A stretch of DNA of 64,000 nucleotides from Eutreptiella sp. 'Long Island Sound 2002' (GCA_964036045.1 OZ038389.1:35792912-35856911); one strand, 5' to 3'. Shown: positions 28,642-40,808, counted from the first letter of the stretch. The notes: a model not told the origin generated them from the letters alone. Program-made: numbers and translations.

Positions 28642-30462
28642 GAGCTGATGAAGAAGATCTTGTCCATCCTACGAAGGAGACCTAAGGTGCAGGAGCTTAT
28701 ATACCGTGGGGCCCAGATGGAAGCTCACATCGACGATGTATGCCTCGGGACCAATACCCAGGAGGACCACCTAATCCTCTTGTGTGAGTTCTTTGCGGTC
28801 TGCCAGGAGAACCACACACGACTCAAGCTGGAGAAGTGTGAGTTCATGCAGGAGACCATGCAGTACGTGGGGTTTGACGTTGGCTATGGGTGGTGGACCC
28901 CAGCGGCCTCTAAGGCCAAACCCCTGATGGATGCTAAGGTACGACACGAAGACCCCAAGAAAGGACTTCATGATGTACGCAGTTTCATTGGGGCGTGCAA
29001 CTTCTATCGCCGCCATATCAAAAACTTCACCTACATCAGCGCCATTTTGACGGACTTGATCAAGAAGAGTACTACTCGGCGCTGGGGCCCACAAGAGCAA
29101 CAAGCGTTTGACGAGCTCAAAGACAAGGTAGCCAACGCTAAGTGCTTGGGCGTGCCTAGGGCACAAGGGGAGATTATCCTGGTGACCGACGCCCGCAATG
29201 TGGGCGGTGGTGGAACGTTGTTCCAATGGCAAGCACTAGAGAAGGAGGAGTTCGACTCGGCCATTTCCCAATGGGGGACGGAAGGTCTCAACCGAGATGG
29301 AACCCTCAAGCACAGCTACCCTGACGACAAGTGGGTCCTAGTACCTCTGGGCCACTGGAACTGGAAATGGAACCAGGCCAGGGGGAACTACTCCACTTAT
29401 GAGCAGGAATTGCTCGCGGGTATGCTGGTGCTATCCTCACAAGCACGACTGTTGGGGAGTAACCCTGTGGTCTGGCTGTGCGACCAAGAACCGGTCCGCA
29501 GTTTCCAGAAGGGCCCTTCACCTGAGAAGGCCAAGCTACGGCACTGGTGGACCTACCTCAGTCAACTACGGCTGACGGTACACCATATCCAGGGAGTGAA
29601 GAACGAGTGTGCAGACTACATCAGCCGCAACAACTTCGACGCCCTGATTGGTGCCCGGTCTGAAGCGCTGGCTAAGGAGGCGTTCAGCCGTATGGACGTC
29701 CACTTGGACCTCAACATGACGATGAAACGCCCCCTGGATGGACTCCAACAATTGGAGTACCTGAAGGGGTTTGGGGATATCTACAAGCGCCTGGAGAAAC
29801 GCCTTGAACCCCTCCTGGTCAATCAAGATCAGTGGAAGAGGGACAAGAGCTACCTCTGGCACGAGGACCGGATTGTGGTGCCTAGTGACAGAGTCCCAGC
29901 GCTGCTGAAGTGGACCCATGAGTCCAGCGGTCATGTGGGTCCTGACCGTACCCTGAGGCTGTTCAAGCAGTGGTTCCACACTACGTGGACTGACGACCAA
30001 CTGCGGAAAACCCTCCAGCCCATCGTGAACAAGTGCCCGTGCAGGTCCTGCAAACCAGGGGATATCAGGGACAGAGGTCTCTACTCGACCCTGCCCATCC
30101 CTCACTGTGCTAACAGTGTTCTATACGTGGACTACACGGAGATGCCGAAGTTCGGGGGCTATGACTTTGCCTTCGTGGTAACCTCTGGGTTGACCAGGTT
30201 TACCAGGGTGTTCCCATGTACCAAGCACATTACCGGAGAGGAGACTATCAAGATACTCCTGGAGGAGTGGTTTTGTGTCTATGGGGCGCCCAAGGAGATC
30301 AACTCCGATGAGGACGTACGAGTACGCTCAGATACCGGTTGGTACAAGAGGGTCCTGAGATCCCTCAATGTCCAGGTGTCTACGGGGATTCCCTACTCGC
30401 ACACGAGCAACCCCCTATGTGAGCGACAGATCCGTGTCCTCAGGGAGAATGTACGGATATGA
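28642..30462 (+). CDS. RT C-terminal half, RNase H and integrase (B, copy 1)
   Basis: RT active-site box reads H-I-D-D (28726-28737) instead of Y/F-x-D-D; copy 2 has the same. RNase H: LVTDARNVGGGG, STYEQELLAGM, WLCDQEPVR and ECADYISRNN. Integrase: zinc module HESSGHVG with CPCRSC; DDE residues in VLYVDYTEM, INSDEDVRV and NPLCERQIR. Ends at a TGA (30460-30462) where copy 2 has Trp (RIWCKTDRT). The B/E lineage is distinguishable from A, C and D by its integrase. Confidence 0.8.
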   Translation, partial: ELMKKILSILRRRPKVQELIYRGAQMEAHIDDVCLGTNTQEDHLILLCEFFAVCQENHTRLKLEKCEFMQETMQYVGFDVGYGWWTPAASKAKPLMDAKVRHEDPKKGLHDVRSFIGACNFYRRHIKNFTYISAILTDLIKKSTTRRWGPQEQQAFDELKDKVANAKCLGVPRAQGEIILVTDARNVGGGGTLFQWQALEKEEFDSAISQWGTEGLNRDGTLKHSYPDDKWVLVPLGHWNWKWNQARGNYSTYEQELLAGMLVLSSQARLLGSNPVVWLCDQEPVRSFQKGPSPEKAKLRHWWTYLSQLRLTVHHIQGVKNECADYISRNNFDALIGARSEALAKEAFSRMDVHLDLNMTMKRPLDGLQQLEYLKGFGDIYKRLEKRLEPLLVNQDQWKRDKSYLWHEDRIVVPSDRVPALLKWTHESSGHVGPDRTLRLFKQWFHTTWTDDQLRKTLQPIVNKCPCRSCKPGDIRDRGLYSTLPIPHCANSVLYVDYTEMPKFGGYDFAFVVTSGLTRFTRVFPCTKHITGEETIKILLEEWFCVYGAPKEINSDEDVRVRSDTGWYKRVLRSLNVQVSTGIPYSHTSNPLCERQIRVLRENVRI

Positions 30463-31302
30463 TGCAAAACTGATCGCACCAGAGACTGGGTGAGACTACT
30501 CCCCGTCATATCCTTGATGATGAACTCCCAAGAGAGTTCAGCTACTGGCTACTCGCCCCATGAGCTATTCCTAGGGCGCCCGGCATGGTTCCTACATGCC
30601 CCCTATCCAGAGGACACCCCTTCTTCTGTTGGTGAATGGGTCCAAGAGCAACAAGCAAAGGTGAACAAGGCCAAGGCTATGCTCCAGAGAGTGAGGGAGC
30701 GTCAATGGAACAAGAAGAACAAGCACCGAGTACCGGCCACCTACCAAGAGGGGGACTGGGTGCTGGTGCACCACAGTCGACTACCCGCCTGGCCACGCTC
30801 TACCAGCAATGACCCATACTTCGGGCCGTACAAGATTCTATCAGTGGATGGACACCGTATCACCGTGCGGTGTTCTCCCCGTCTAGGGGGGACCCTGGTG
30901 TGCGCTGCTCAACACCTGAAGCGCTACTATGATCCTGAAGACCTCTGTGGGGAGGTGTGGGAGCTGAACGACGAGGAAATCGCCGCCCTGGACCTACAAG
31001 GGGCTGCCAGCCCTATGGAAGTTGAAGGGGAACTCCCCGACATGAACGCCGAGGAGATGGCTAAGGAGGGCTTCTACCTGGTGAAGTCTGTCCTACGCCA
31101 CCGCTATCGCCAGGGTTGGCGCTTCCTAACCCTCTGGGAATGGTTTGGAGTCGAAGAGGTCACCTTGGAGCCCTTCTCTGCGTTTGTTCTACCTGAGGGA
31201 CGCCTAAACTCAGTTCTGGTTGACTACTTGTCCCAGAACAACCTTGGTGAGTTGCTGAGGCTCGCTGAGACGCTTGCCTCCAAGACTAAAGCTAGGGACT
31301 GA
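30463..31302 (+). CDS. Integrase C-terminus, GPY/F module and chromodomain (B, copy 1)
   Basis: Same frame after the TGA. GPY/F module: VLVHHSRLPAW to DPYFGPYKILSVDG. Chromodomain near the end: FYLVKSVLRHRYRQGW to FGVEEVTLEPFSAF; the second cage Trp (WEP in copy 2) is Leu here. The chromodomain is thought to guide integration to marked chromatin. The stop is followed by GAACCTTACCC, the last sequence shared with copy 2. Confidence 0.75.
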   Translation, partial: CKTDRTRDWVRLLPVISLMMNSQESSATGYSPHELFLGRPAWFLHAPYPEDTPSSVGEWVQEQQAKVNKAKAMLQRVRERQWNKKNKHRVPATYQEGDWVLVHHSRLPAWPRSTSNDPYFGPYKILSVDGHRITVRCSPRLGGTLVCAAQHLKRYYDPEDLCGEVWELNDEEIAALDLQGAASPMEVEGELPDMNAEEMAKEGFYLVKSVLRHRYRQGWRFLTLWEWFGVEEVTLEPFSAFVLPEGRLNSVLVDYLSQNNLGELLRLAETLASKTKARD

Positions 31303-31313
31303 ACCTTACCCCA

Positions 31314-34220
31314 AGTGTGCTGACGCGTTCCCGTGGGGGGCCTGGCCACGGGACGCTGCGGTTGACATGCACATGCAAGCAGGCAGGCAAAGCACTGCGC
31401 TCACAGGGGCATCATTACGCTCGTGTCATGTGACAAAGCGTTTCAGGATCCTTGCCACTGTGAAACAAGGGAACAAAAGTATGTACAGCAACACATCAGG
31501 ATATGTACACATGGGGTTAAGACTGGACTGGGGTAAGGGCATCACAGGACAATAGACACTCAGTCCCAACTCATGTCCCAATCCCAGGTCCGACCCTCTC
31601 AGGGGCTGGCGAGGGCGGGGGCTCAAACACAACCCATGCCCTACTCAGTCCGGACCCTGAAACCCTGCCAATAGGGAGGGTGTCCCGCCCAGCCACAGGC
31701 GAGTTCCTGGGAACCAAGTGGGCTCCACAGCCAACCAATGGTGGCTCCCTATGCTCCCTTAATGGCAGGTCCGAACTCCCCTCTGAGCCAGAGATATGGC
31801 CCCGCCATTATCCCCTAGGAGTTGGTAGCTGAAAATGGGCTTCTTCAGCCCACACTGATATTAGCTCCGAAAACTCCGAAATTGACCCCTCGTTCGGACC
31901 CGCCAGAGGTAGGGACGAGGCAACTGACCCTATGCCCGTTGCGTACGAACTCTCCGGGGCCCTCACCCAACCTGGTTCCCTCTGGGGTCCCGGCATCAGG
32001 GCACCACGGGTTCGTCAGGTGGGGTCATGATGCCAAAATCACCAAAATTGACGTCATTCCCACGCGTGGCTTCCCCGGCCAGGGCAAGGCCAATGGCTCA
32101 CAGGATAGGAGGCAGGACCTAGGACCTATATCTGAAGCTACAACTTAAAGATGGGTCTGGGCTCACTGTGGGCATAGAGATATGGGGCCGCCAATTGACC
32201 ACACAGGTGGGTGAAATTGGGGTGCCAAAAGGGGGTCATTTTGGCTGCTCAAAATGAGCCACATCCGGGGTATCCCCAATAGTACATCTCCACGCCGGCT
32301 TGGAGATCGGATCCGTCATTCCATACGCGATTCTACCAGGAGTCAAACGGAGACTCCCCTGCCCGTGGCTCTCAAAGATCTCCATGCCCCTCGGCGTGGT
32401 GACAATCCCAATTGCGTCCACAAAAGCCAAAATGGCAAAATTGTCCACGCTCACATTGGGCTAGCACCTTGACGAAGGTTGCTCCGCTTCGCCCACGTGG
32501 TGTGCGAACCATGGTGACCAATATCCATAACACCCATGTCAGATATGGTCCGTTGGTCCATGCGTCCGGCGTGCACGACGGGGCTGAATATGGTGCACGG
32601 CGGCCAGAAAATGTGGAAAATTGCTCAAAATGGCCGAAAATGCGCACACTCATGGTTGGGGCAAATGAGGCACATGCCCGACTTGGACCGGAGTGTGCCA
32701 TAGGATTGGTATCAAGTCATATGCGTCCAACATATCTTTTGGGCGTCGCCCAAACCCCTCCGGTTTTGGGAATGGCAGGGTCGCCAAGTGAGCCCATGAT
32801 TTGGGATGGTCCCAAATCGCCAACGTGGCGACCACGGTATGCCAAGCCCAAGGGGAGTTGTTCGCCGAGTCCAAGATATGTTGGGCAACGAAGTATGTAC
32901 CCTTTATGACATACTTGGCTCATGATGTCAATTGAGCGCAACGTTGAGATACACAGTCGCCACTTGACATCATGAAGGGCAAAAAAAAGCAATATTGGCG
33001 AAAAAACACGCGAAAGTGCCTTGAAAAGTGCACAAATATATTACAATATCTTCGGCTTGGATTGAGTAATCGACCAATCCTTCTAAACACAATGACTCGA
33101 CACCAATGACCTTTGATTCCACATATGTACTCCACTTGGAACACTTTGGAAGGTCGCGCGCGCTGCCTCCCAAGTGGGCACATGCAAAAATGGAATATTG
33201 CAAAAAACACACCTTGCTCGCAACGCATCGCTTCGGGAGCGCTCCACAAGCGTCCCTTCACGAGGGTTAGGCTTGCGAGTGTTGGTTGGGAGTACAATGA
33301 AGGGCTTCGTGCAATATGGGGTCCATTGGCGGGTTAGTCTTGGAATGGTGCACCCGCCAAATGGGCACGTGATATGACACCAAATATGGCATACAACCCT
33401 ACCCTCGCCTTCTACACCCAACCTAGTGGCCTAGAATCAAAGTATGCCTATATTCTGGAGTAACCTTGGTCCCTTAACACGCATGCAAGTGCTTTGGTCG
33501 AAAATCGACCTCACTTCGGAAAGCCGAATTTTAGCATGCACGCAAAATACATTGCCAATATATATATGGAGATCATATATGTACTATCCGGGGAAGACAA
33601 GTGATATGCCCCGGATGTAGAGGCAAGTAAAGAGGGAGAAAACGCCAACTCAACATACTTCTACACGTACTTGGACGCCAAGTACGTGAAAAAGCGCACT
33701 TCTTGGAGAACACTCAAAATAAATAACCCTTTGGGCCTATGGAGTTGGGATCCTTTGGCCTCATCCTATGACTATGGGGGGCAAAACCTCATACACAGTG
33801 CCTATGAGGCACGTTAATTCATCCTTGGGCGCTTGAACGCGCGTAACCCTTGTTATTCAACTTTGGGGTTCAAGTGCCTTCGGCCGCCCAGATTTTCTTG
33901 GCAAATCTGGGACGCGATGCGTTCTATCAAGGAAAAAATTGCGGATCACTCGAAGACTGTTTCAGTCTTAACTTCAAGAAGGATCTTTTTACAGAATAAT
34001 CCAATGCAGTGCACGGAACGTGCAACGACAGGCGGCGATTTCACGACAATTAGAAATCGCAGTAGAAATCGGGTATTTCCCCGATTTCTAACCGCAAATT
34101 GACCAAGACAGTAAAATTATGGTAATTCCACATCGGTTTAATGGTTAGAAATTGGATTTCAGATTTCGCGGCTTAGAGAACAGGGATATCCCGCTGACAG
34201 CCGGTGTCAACGGCTTCCGC
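31314..34220. other. Gene-free stretch, 2.9 kb
   Basis: No open frame here shows a family signature; short frames overlap on both strands without bias. I see recurring words of the type CAAAATGGCC and GCATATG but no clear unit. A perfect 11-bp inverted repeat with a 6-base loop (34063-34073 and 34080-34090, TAGAAATCGGG arms) lies near the right end. The region may be old transposon remnants. Confidence 0.4.
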
Positions 34221-34300
34221 ACGGGTGTGACGGCTCGGAGGCCTCAGGGCCATGGGCCAAAACGGGTGTGACGGCTCACAGGCCTCCGGGCCATGGGCCA
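34221..34300 (+). repeat. Short tandem repeat, 41-bp period, two units
   Basis: ACGGGTGTGACGGCTC followed by AGGCCTC...GGGCCATGGGCC occurs at 34221-34261 and again at 34262-34300 with a few substitutions. Confidence 0.7.
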
Positions 34301-35819
34301 TGGGTTCTGGGTACCGCTTCACCCCCCTCCTTAGAGCAAACCCTGGGGGGGGCTCGATAACACCCAAGCATGGCAGCGGGTACCCAGGACCATCCCCTGA
34401 AGGGAGGGGGGGGGTGCCACATCCTCACTTCAGGCCGATTTGCGGGTTAGGCTGCCCAGTACAATCCCACAGTAAGAAAAGTACGGTGCTGTAGCTGTTA
34501 GTAACTGCAAGTATAGTATCAAGTATCAAGTCCCGGGTCCTGGCGGCGATTGTTCGGCATCCAAAGGACTCGTTAACCCATACCAGGCGCACCGGGTGCC
34601 GGCTGCGACGGTCACCACCACAGTGGCAGTGGCATACACGGCCAACATAGGCGCCACACGACGACCGAGGTGGTCCCACGGGTCGAAAGTGACCACAAAG
34701 ATCCATCAGGCTACCCCAGGCTTCCCAAGGCTGCAGTCTGGGGGAGCGTCCCCACGGGTCTTTCCTTGGGCGCACCATGTCCATATCCACGACGCGAGTC
34801 CAGAGTGGTAAAGTCGAACGAGCCCCTCCATAAGGGATCGGGCATCAAGGCCGTCGTTTCCCTCGCCCCATTACCACGAAGGCCATGCATGAGGGAGTCC
34901 TCGTGCAGTCTGGGCGGAGGCGTCGACTCCTCAAACCACCAGTTTCCCAGGCAGACTGACCGAGGTCAGGACACCGGAGGTCGCCACCCGACTGCAAGTG
35001 CGTCTGCGAGTCGGTAGGCTCACACTGGGACTGACAGTGGCGGACCGCTGGGAGTGTAGTCAGGCAACTGGGCTTCCCGCCTGGCTCCATCAGGATCTCC
35101 GCACATCACAGCCACTAGGGCATACGGTATCACGGGCACTCAAACAGAAGAATCTGTACTTAGGTACTGGTCCAGGCTGGACCTTATGTAAGAGCATGTA
35201 CACGGCGACTCAGGGCGCCTTCGTATTCCGATTCGCATCCCCTCGGGGGGTGAAAAACAGTGCATACTTCGGTGATGGGCTGATAATACGCAACATACAG
35301 ATGCACATATCCTGGGGGGGCAGAAAAGTAAGCAATAAACGGGGTAAATAGGCGTGTAAACACACTCTGGATAGAGCGCCAAACCACGCCCCGGTTAGGA
35401 TAAGGCATATGCAGGAGGGTGGACAGGAAAACGCCTGAGTTCAGGCCATATATAGTCTGCAGACACACGTAGACTGGTCTGGATCCCGCAAGTGCCATGG
35501 GACCAGACCACACACCCAACAATTCGCAATGCCGATGACAGCGGCATCCATTGCGCAACGTCGTATGGGCTTCAAGGCCCTAAGAGCTCAGGAAATGTTG
35601 AGGTCAGTCGCCCTGCCTGGTTTCCCAAGGATTCAGCAGGCGGGGAGTGACGAATAGAAGTGGAAGAGAGGGGCCATCCTCTCCTGGATTCAGCAGGGGG
35701 GGGTATATGGCCACTCTGATGCCAGGTCACCGGAAGATGGAAGAGAGCAAGCAAGTGAGGGACCATCCGTCGACCTAACAAGCGCTCACAATGCATCAGG
35801 GGAGAGCTCAGGGCGGCGA
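34301..35819. other. Gene-free stretch 3' of element D
   Basis: No coding sequence. It is where the 3' UTR and 3' LTR of element D (minus strand) should lie. A small direct repeat (GGATTCAGCAGG, near 35629 and 35689) is present. With the 5' LTR of D missing there is no second copy to define LTR ends. Confidence 0.35.
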
Positions 35820-38640
35820 TCAGGCACCCCTGGCTGCAATCGCCCGGGTGAGTGCTGCCAAGTACGAGACGTGGATCTTGGTCTTGTGCTTGCGGATGTA
35901 GTCCATGAAGGGGGTGTTAATCCGCGGCACGAACGAAGAGACGGGTTCCCAGGTGTCGTGGGACGGCCCATAGCCTCGCCAACGAACCTTGAACTCCAGG
36001 CCTCCGGGTGCCGAGGCGTTCGGACGCTGGGCCAGGATCTTCTCGACGGTATAGTCGTCCTGCTCAGCATAGTCGTCGTCCGAATCAGCCTCATGTGCGG
36101 CATAGTCCAGGGACACATGTTGGCCACGGAGGTCGGGTTCCCGCACACGGAGCTGACTCTCGTGGCGCTCCCAGAACTGTCCGTGACCCACCTTGATGCG
36201 CCAGGTGTCCTGACCAATCCTGCGGACCACCTCTCCGGGTGTGAACCAGGCTTTGGTGCGGTGGGTGCCCATAGGGCGGGGTCTGATCACCCACACCGGG
36301 TCTCCCACCCTGAACCTTTGCACTGTCGAGCTCGGGGCGGACTTCTGACGCTCAGCATGCTCCTTCTCGAGCTGCTGGCGGATGTCCCGCGCCGTTGCCT
36401 CTTGCCGCGCAAAGAATTCCTTTGCGTCCATGGCCATGCCATCACCAGACAAGGGAAGTCCCCGACCAAGGGGGTCACTGCCGAAAAGAATCTCGTGAGG
36501 GGACAAACCACCCGGAGTGGGGGTGTCATGATGAGCCTTCCGAGCGGGCCACATCTCCTCAAACCAGTTCCGACATGGATTGGTGATGTGAATCTTGCGC
36601 AGCTTCTCGAACAGCTGCCTGCCAGCCACTTCAGCCCGGCCATTGGACCGGCTGAGATAGGCGACGCTCTTGGTATGACGTATTCCCATGAGGGAACACA
36701 TGGCCTTGAACCAGCCACCATTGAACTGGGGCCCTCGGTCACTGCAAATGGTGCGGGGGATGTCAAAGACGTTCAGCCAATGACGAATCATCATGACTGC
36801 CACTTTCTTGGCAAGCAACCCCTTTTTGCGTGCCGGAACGGCTACTACGTAGCCGCTGTGGCGATCCACACAAGGGACCACACAGTCAAAGGTCTCCTTG
36901 CCTATGTGAACTTCGGGCATGGAGAAGACGTCCATGGCCACGCTCTCCATGGGATGGTCAGGCACCGGAGTCCATTGGGCTTCCCCCTTGACGTTCCGGT
37001 TATCGCGATTGCAGGCCTGACAGACCGAGCAACCCGTCCTGACCTTCTTGATAGCGCTGTAGAGACTGATCTGGTCGATTTCAAACCGGCGCTGCATGTC
37101 CAGGGCTTGCTTCTTGACCCCTGGGTGCATCATGTGGTGGTGCCAAGCCTCACATAGCTCGAGCACTCGGGACTCTGGGACCAGCAGCTTACCATTCCGG
37201 TAGAGCTTGCCATCTTCCTCAGTCAGCCCCTTTGGCCACTTCTGCCCGTCATCAGGGTCAGTCACAGCCCTATATTCGGCCTCAAAGGCCTCAGACTTAG
37301 CGTAGTCGTCGGTCCAGTCGTCCTGGAGGCAAGATTCAGGGAAGAGGTGCTTGTCGGACTCAGCTCCATCAGGGGCGAGTACTCTGACCGCTCTGCCCAT
37401 CCTCGTTCCGAGAGGGGCATTCGCAGCCATGACGACGAAGCATTTAACACCCTCCTCCTCCATCAGGCGCTCCATTTCTATGATCCTCTTGGCTTCAGCG
37501 GTCTCAGCCTCATCGCCATGGGCAGACACGTCTGTCATGCCCTTGCTGGCGGGATAGGCCCACCTACTGAGACAGTCCGCCACGGTGTTGTCCTTGCCAG
37601 GAACATACACAACCGTGAGGTCGAACTTGGCCAAGGTCTCATGCCATCTTGCCCGTCGGGAGGCGGGACCTGAGGGGGTGTCCACGTGCTCCTTGTGCCA
37701 AGACTGCAGACTCTGATGGTCGGTGCAGATGGTGACGGGATGGAGAGCTATGTACCCAGCCCATTTCCCGAGAGCCATGACGATGGCATACGCCTCCTTT
37801 TCTCGGGGCGTCCACGTCCGTCTCTGGCCTTCCGCCAGGACTCGGCTCCAGAAGGCCACGGGCACGTGCCTCCCATCGTCAAGCACTTGTTCCAACACAG
37901 CGCCAACGGCGTAGTCGGACGCGTCGGTGCGCAGGACGAACCCTCGGTCAGGATCTACGAGGTGCAGACCCACTGCGGATAGCAGCGCCTGCTTCATCCC
38001 CTCAAAGGCACGGTCGGACTCATCATTCCAGACCAGAGCCTTCTCGGACCCCTTCTTGGTCTCCTCTCGGTTGCCCTTGAGCATGGTCGTCATGGGGGCT
38101 GCATACTCGGCATACATCTTGATATACCCCGAGTAGAAGTTGCAGAACCCCAAGTACGCCCGTAGCTCAGAGACCGTTTTGGGCTTTTCCAAGTGCTCAA
38201 TCGCAGCCACCTTGCCAGGTATGGGCTTTTGCTGCCCGTTCCCAACTACGTGGCGAGCGAAGACCACCTCGCTTACCGCAATGGTGGCCTTGTCACTGCT
38301 GCCCGTGAGTTTGTGCCGAACCAGAAGGTCCAGCACTCGGGTGATGTCCCTCTCATGTGCCTCCAGGAGCTCCTCATAGCTCATACTGGGGTCCCCGGAC
38401 GCGATGATCACGTCGTCCACGAAGGGGTCCGCACAGTCACGCACGGGCTCAAGCAGGTTCCCCAGCATCCGCTGAAAAGCCGCATTGCCGTTGGTAACGC
38501 CCATGTGCATCACCTTCCACTGGAGAGGTCCAAGTGGGGTGCTCATGGCTGTGCAGGCAGGGGACTCCTCGGCGAGAGGCATCTGATGATAACCATGTTT
38601 CAGGTCAATCACCGTGAAGGTCCTCCGCCGGTTTTTTTTT
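35820..38640 (-). CDS. RT palm, RNase H, integrase and chromodomain (D)
   Basis: About 940 intact codons. RT: TVIDLKHGYHQMPL, WKVMHMGVTNGNAAFQ and FVDDVIIAS. RNase H: LRTDASDYAVGAVLEQ, REKEAYAIVMAL, ICTDHQSLQSW and TVADCLSRWAYP. Integrase: HHHMMHPGVKKQ with CSVCQAC; DDE in VAMDVFSMP, CSDRGPQFNGGW and RSNGRAEVAGRQ; all key residues present. GPY-like strand: WFTPGEVVRRIGQD. Chromodomain: YTVEKILAQRPN to VRWRGYGPSHDTWEPVSSF with a complete aromatic cage. The first residues overlap the upstream frame at a run of T (plus strand), where one or more bases were gained. Likely a functional enzyme block until recently. Confidence 0.88.
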
Positions 38641-39735
38641 TTGCAGCATGTCCTCAATGAGGGGCAGCGTATAGCTGTCATGCTGCGTTTGGTCGTTTAG
38701 GCCGCGGTAGTCGACCACGAGCCCCCACTCACCGGCCACCTTCTTGGGGACGACAAAGCACGGAGAGGCCCACTCGGAGTGGCACGGCTCAAGCCAGCCT
38801 CTGTTGATGAAGTCACGGAGGATCTTCTCCATGGCCTCCTTCCTCTCGCCCCTCAGGGCAAACTCCCGGTGTCGATACACACGGGGGTCCTGCTTCAGTC
38901 GTATCTTGGTCTCGCCATACGGTCCACGCACCGGTGGGGGAAACACAGGTTTTCCGCTGAAGAAGGTGTCACCATACCTTTGCTTCAGCCTGGCCCTCAA
39001 TGCCTGGATCTTGGGACACTCATCGGACTCCGCGTTGGCTTTTCCGGGCACCTGGACCACTGAGCTGACTTGAGGGGTAGCGACCCCACTCGGTTTCGGC
39101 TCAGGTGGTCTTCCCAGGTGGCCAAAAGGGCTATCTCTGGTCTTGCCTCGGAAAAGGTCGCCGTAGGTGGGTGGGTTCCCGCCGATTGGCTCGTCCTGGT
39201 TGGACATGTGGTCCAGCACCCTCTTTATGAAGGTATTCCCATCATAGGAACCGGAGACGATGGAGTCCACTTCCCACCAGGCTTTGTCGTGGCCCTTGCC
39301 CTCACGCTGGCTTCCACAGTCGTGAAAGGGCTGATCCATATACCCCTGGGCCAGATCCAACTCCTCTTCAGTGAGGGGGTCCTCCGATTCTCCGATGTCA
39401 ACAGGGGAAACCGCAAAGCATTGCCTCCATGGCTCCGCTATGATGCGGTTGACACACACGAAGTCCGTGGTGTTGGCCTGTTCAAGGCCCCCATCCACAT
39501 AGTGGAATTCCGCTGGCCATCTCTGGGGTGGCATGGGCTGTCCCTTAGCGTCCTGATAGACACTCTCTCCAGCTGGTAGAACGACCTTGTTTAAGGTCAT
39601 GTTGGTCAATGAGACCACCCAATCTCGGGTGCTTTCCTCCTCGGTGCACCCCATAGGAACAACGGGCACTGCCTTGGAGCGGTCCTTGCGAATCTTCGCT
39701 ACCGCCCTTGGAATGTCCCATCGACGGCAATGGAT
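38605..39735 (-). pseudogene. Dam-like C-terminus, linker and RT fingers (D)
   Basis: Starts after a TAG at 39738-39736. The first 35 codons are the end of the Dam-like domain (IHCRRWDIPRAVAKI, VPVVPMG). A 200-residue linker follows, then RT N-terminal motifs: EWASPCFVVPKKVAGEWGLV and VDYRGLNDQT. The frame breaks at the A12-like homopolymer (minus) after LIEDMLQKKK, and RT continues in the next phase. Confidence 0.7.
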
Positions 39736-39880
39736 CTACATGAAACCCTGATGCGGACCCCAGTGCTTCTTCCACGCGGAGTCCTGGGCGCTCCAGTACT
39801 TCTCACAAACCCGAAGATGGGAGGAGGTTCCTGAAGAGAACGCATCCAGGGCCAGATCGAAGCTCCCAGGTCCGCGACCA
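39736..39880 (-). pseudogene. Dam-like domain, N-terminal half (D)
   Basis: In the phase of the downstream frame the minus strand reads FDLALDAFSSGTSSHL and EKYWSAQDSAWKKHWGPH up to the TAG at 39738-39736. D-A-F-S-S (39846-39832) corresponds to D-V-F-S-S of family A and D-A-F-A-N of family C. A frameshift just upstream joins it to the protease frame. Confidence 0.55.
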
Positions 39881-40808
39881 CTCGGCTCGCCACTTCCGGC
39901 ATTACGCCGTACTCCTGGTTTTCTGGCCCAGTTGGCTCAGTGCCCAGCGCGGCCACTTTGAGCTGATTGCGTTCCGGGTGGATCCATTGGCATTCCACAT
40001 GGTGCTCAGGTGACGAAAGCCACGAGAGCTGGTCGTCCTGGTACAGGGTCATTGAGGCTTGGGCCGGGAGAACGCCGGAGTCCGTCTCCATCATGAAGTC
40101 GTACCAAACGATCATGTCCCAGTCCATCTCGGCCTCGTAGAAACGACCTTGCAGGAGGATTTCCTTGCCGAGGTCCGGGCGGCTCAGCTCACGGTGGTTC
40201 AAGAACTGCAGCCCAATGGCCGCTTCCTTCGTGCCTCCCACCATGTACTGGCCGTTCGCCACCTTCAGCCTGACAGGTTTCCGACTGTCGGTCAAACACT
40301 CTGGCGGAAGTAGGCCAGCCTTGACCAAGCTGACCTGAGCTCCCGTGTCGACCAACACGTCGAAGACCTCCTCCACTTCCCCGCATAAGGCACGGACCTT
40401 AAGGTGCAACTGCCGCTCACGCCCCACACGGCGCACGGCGTGCAAGCTCAGGATCTCCAGCCGTTCCAGAAGCTCAACAAGCGACTGGTGCAGGTCGTGG
40501 ACAATGGGCTCAGGCTGCCCATCTGCAGCATCCAGCTGCGGTCCGGGTGATCCTCCGATACTCTCGGATAGATCTTGAAGCACATCAAATACATTCTTGG
40601 TCGCGAAGGATGGACGGGTGCAAGGGTTCGTGCCTTCACTTGCCCTCACCCCGCCACCGCGACTCTCTTTCTCTTTGGGTGCCGGACCGGGCCTTCCGCC
40701 CGCGGCAGTCCCTTTGTGCTTATCTTCTCCGGACTGGGATGGTGTGGCGCTTCCCACGACACCATCCTGCGACCGCCCTAGCTGGGGCCCTTGGCTGCAG
40801 GGGCTCCG
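39870..40808 (-). CDS. Aspartic protease (D)
   Basis: Open in the gag frame directly from the TAG at 40811-40809. Active site FDVLVDTGAQVSLVKAGL, a later strand DMIVWYDFMMETDSG. The N-terminal 150 residues are Pro/Gly-rich, with the helix HDLHQSLVELLERLEIL. Frame is lost near 39870 at the start of the Dam-like block; the part of this frame below is out of phase. Confidence 0.75.

Larger units (their letters stand above)
23772..31313 (+). mobile_element. Family B chromovirus, copy 1 (decayed)
   Basis: Order: gag, protease, Dam-like domain, RT, RNase H, integrase, chromodomain. It begins right at the end of the tRNA-like repeat with TGGTAGCAAGAGGC, reminiscent of an iMet PBS with one extra base. 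Similarity to copy 2 stops just after the chromodomain stop (GAACCTTACCC, about 31313), and neither the 3' LTR nor the polypurine tract of copy 2 is found downstream. In-frame stops at 27361, 27508, 28639 and 30460 and a frameshift near 25590 disable it. Confidence 0.8.

Noticed and set aside
35820-37157. Long plus-strand open frame (35871-37157) opposite the integrase of D
   Set aside because: It is the antisense shadow of an intact integrase/chromodomain.
15404-39738. Alternative genetic code (reassigned TAG or TGA) to explain the many in-frame stops
   Set aside because: All three stop codons interrupt frames in different copies, at positions where sister copies have different amino acids (Gln, Glu, Trp); ordinary decay explains them. 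Only the gag-pol stops form a pattern.
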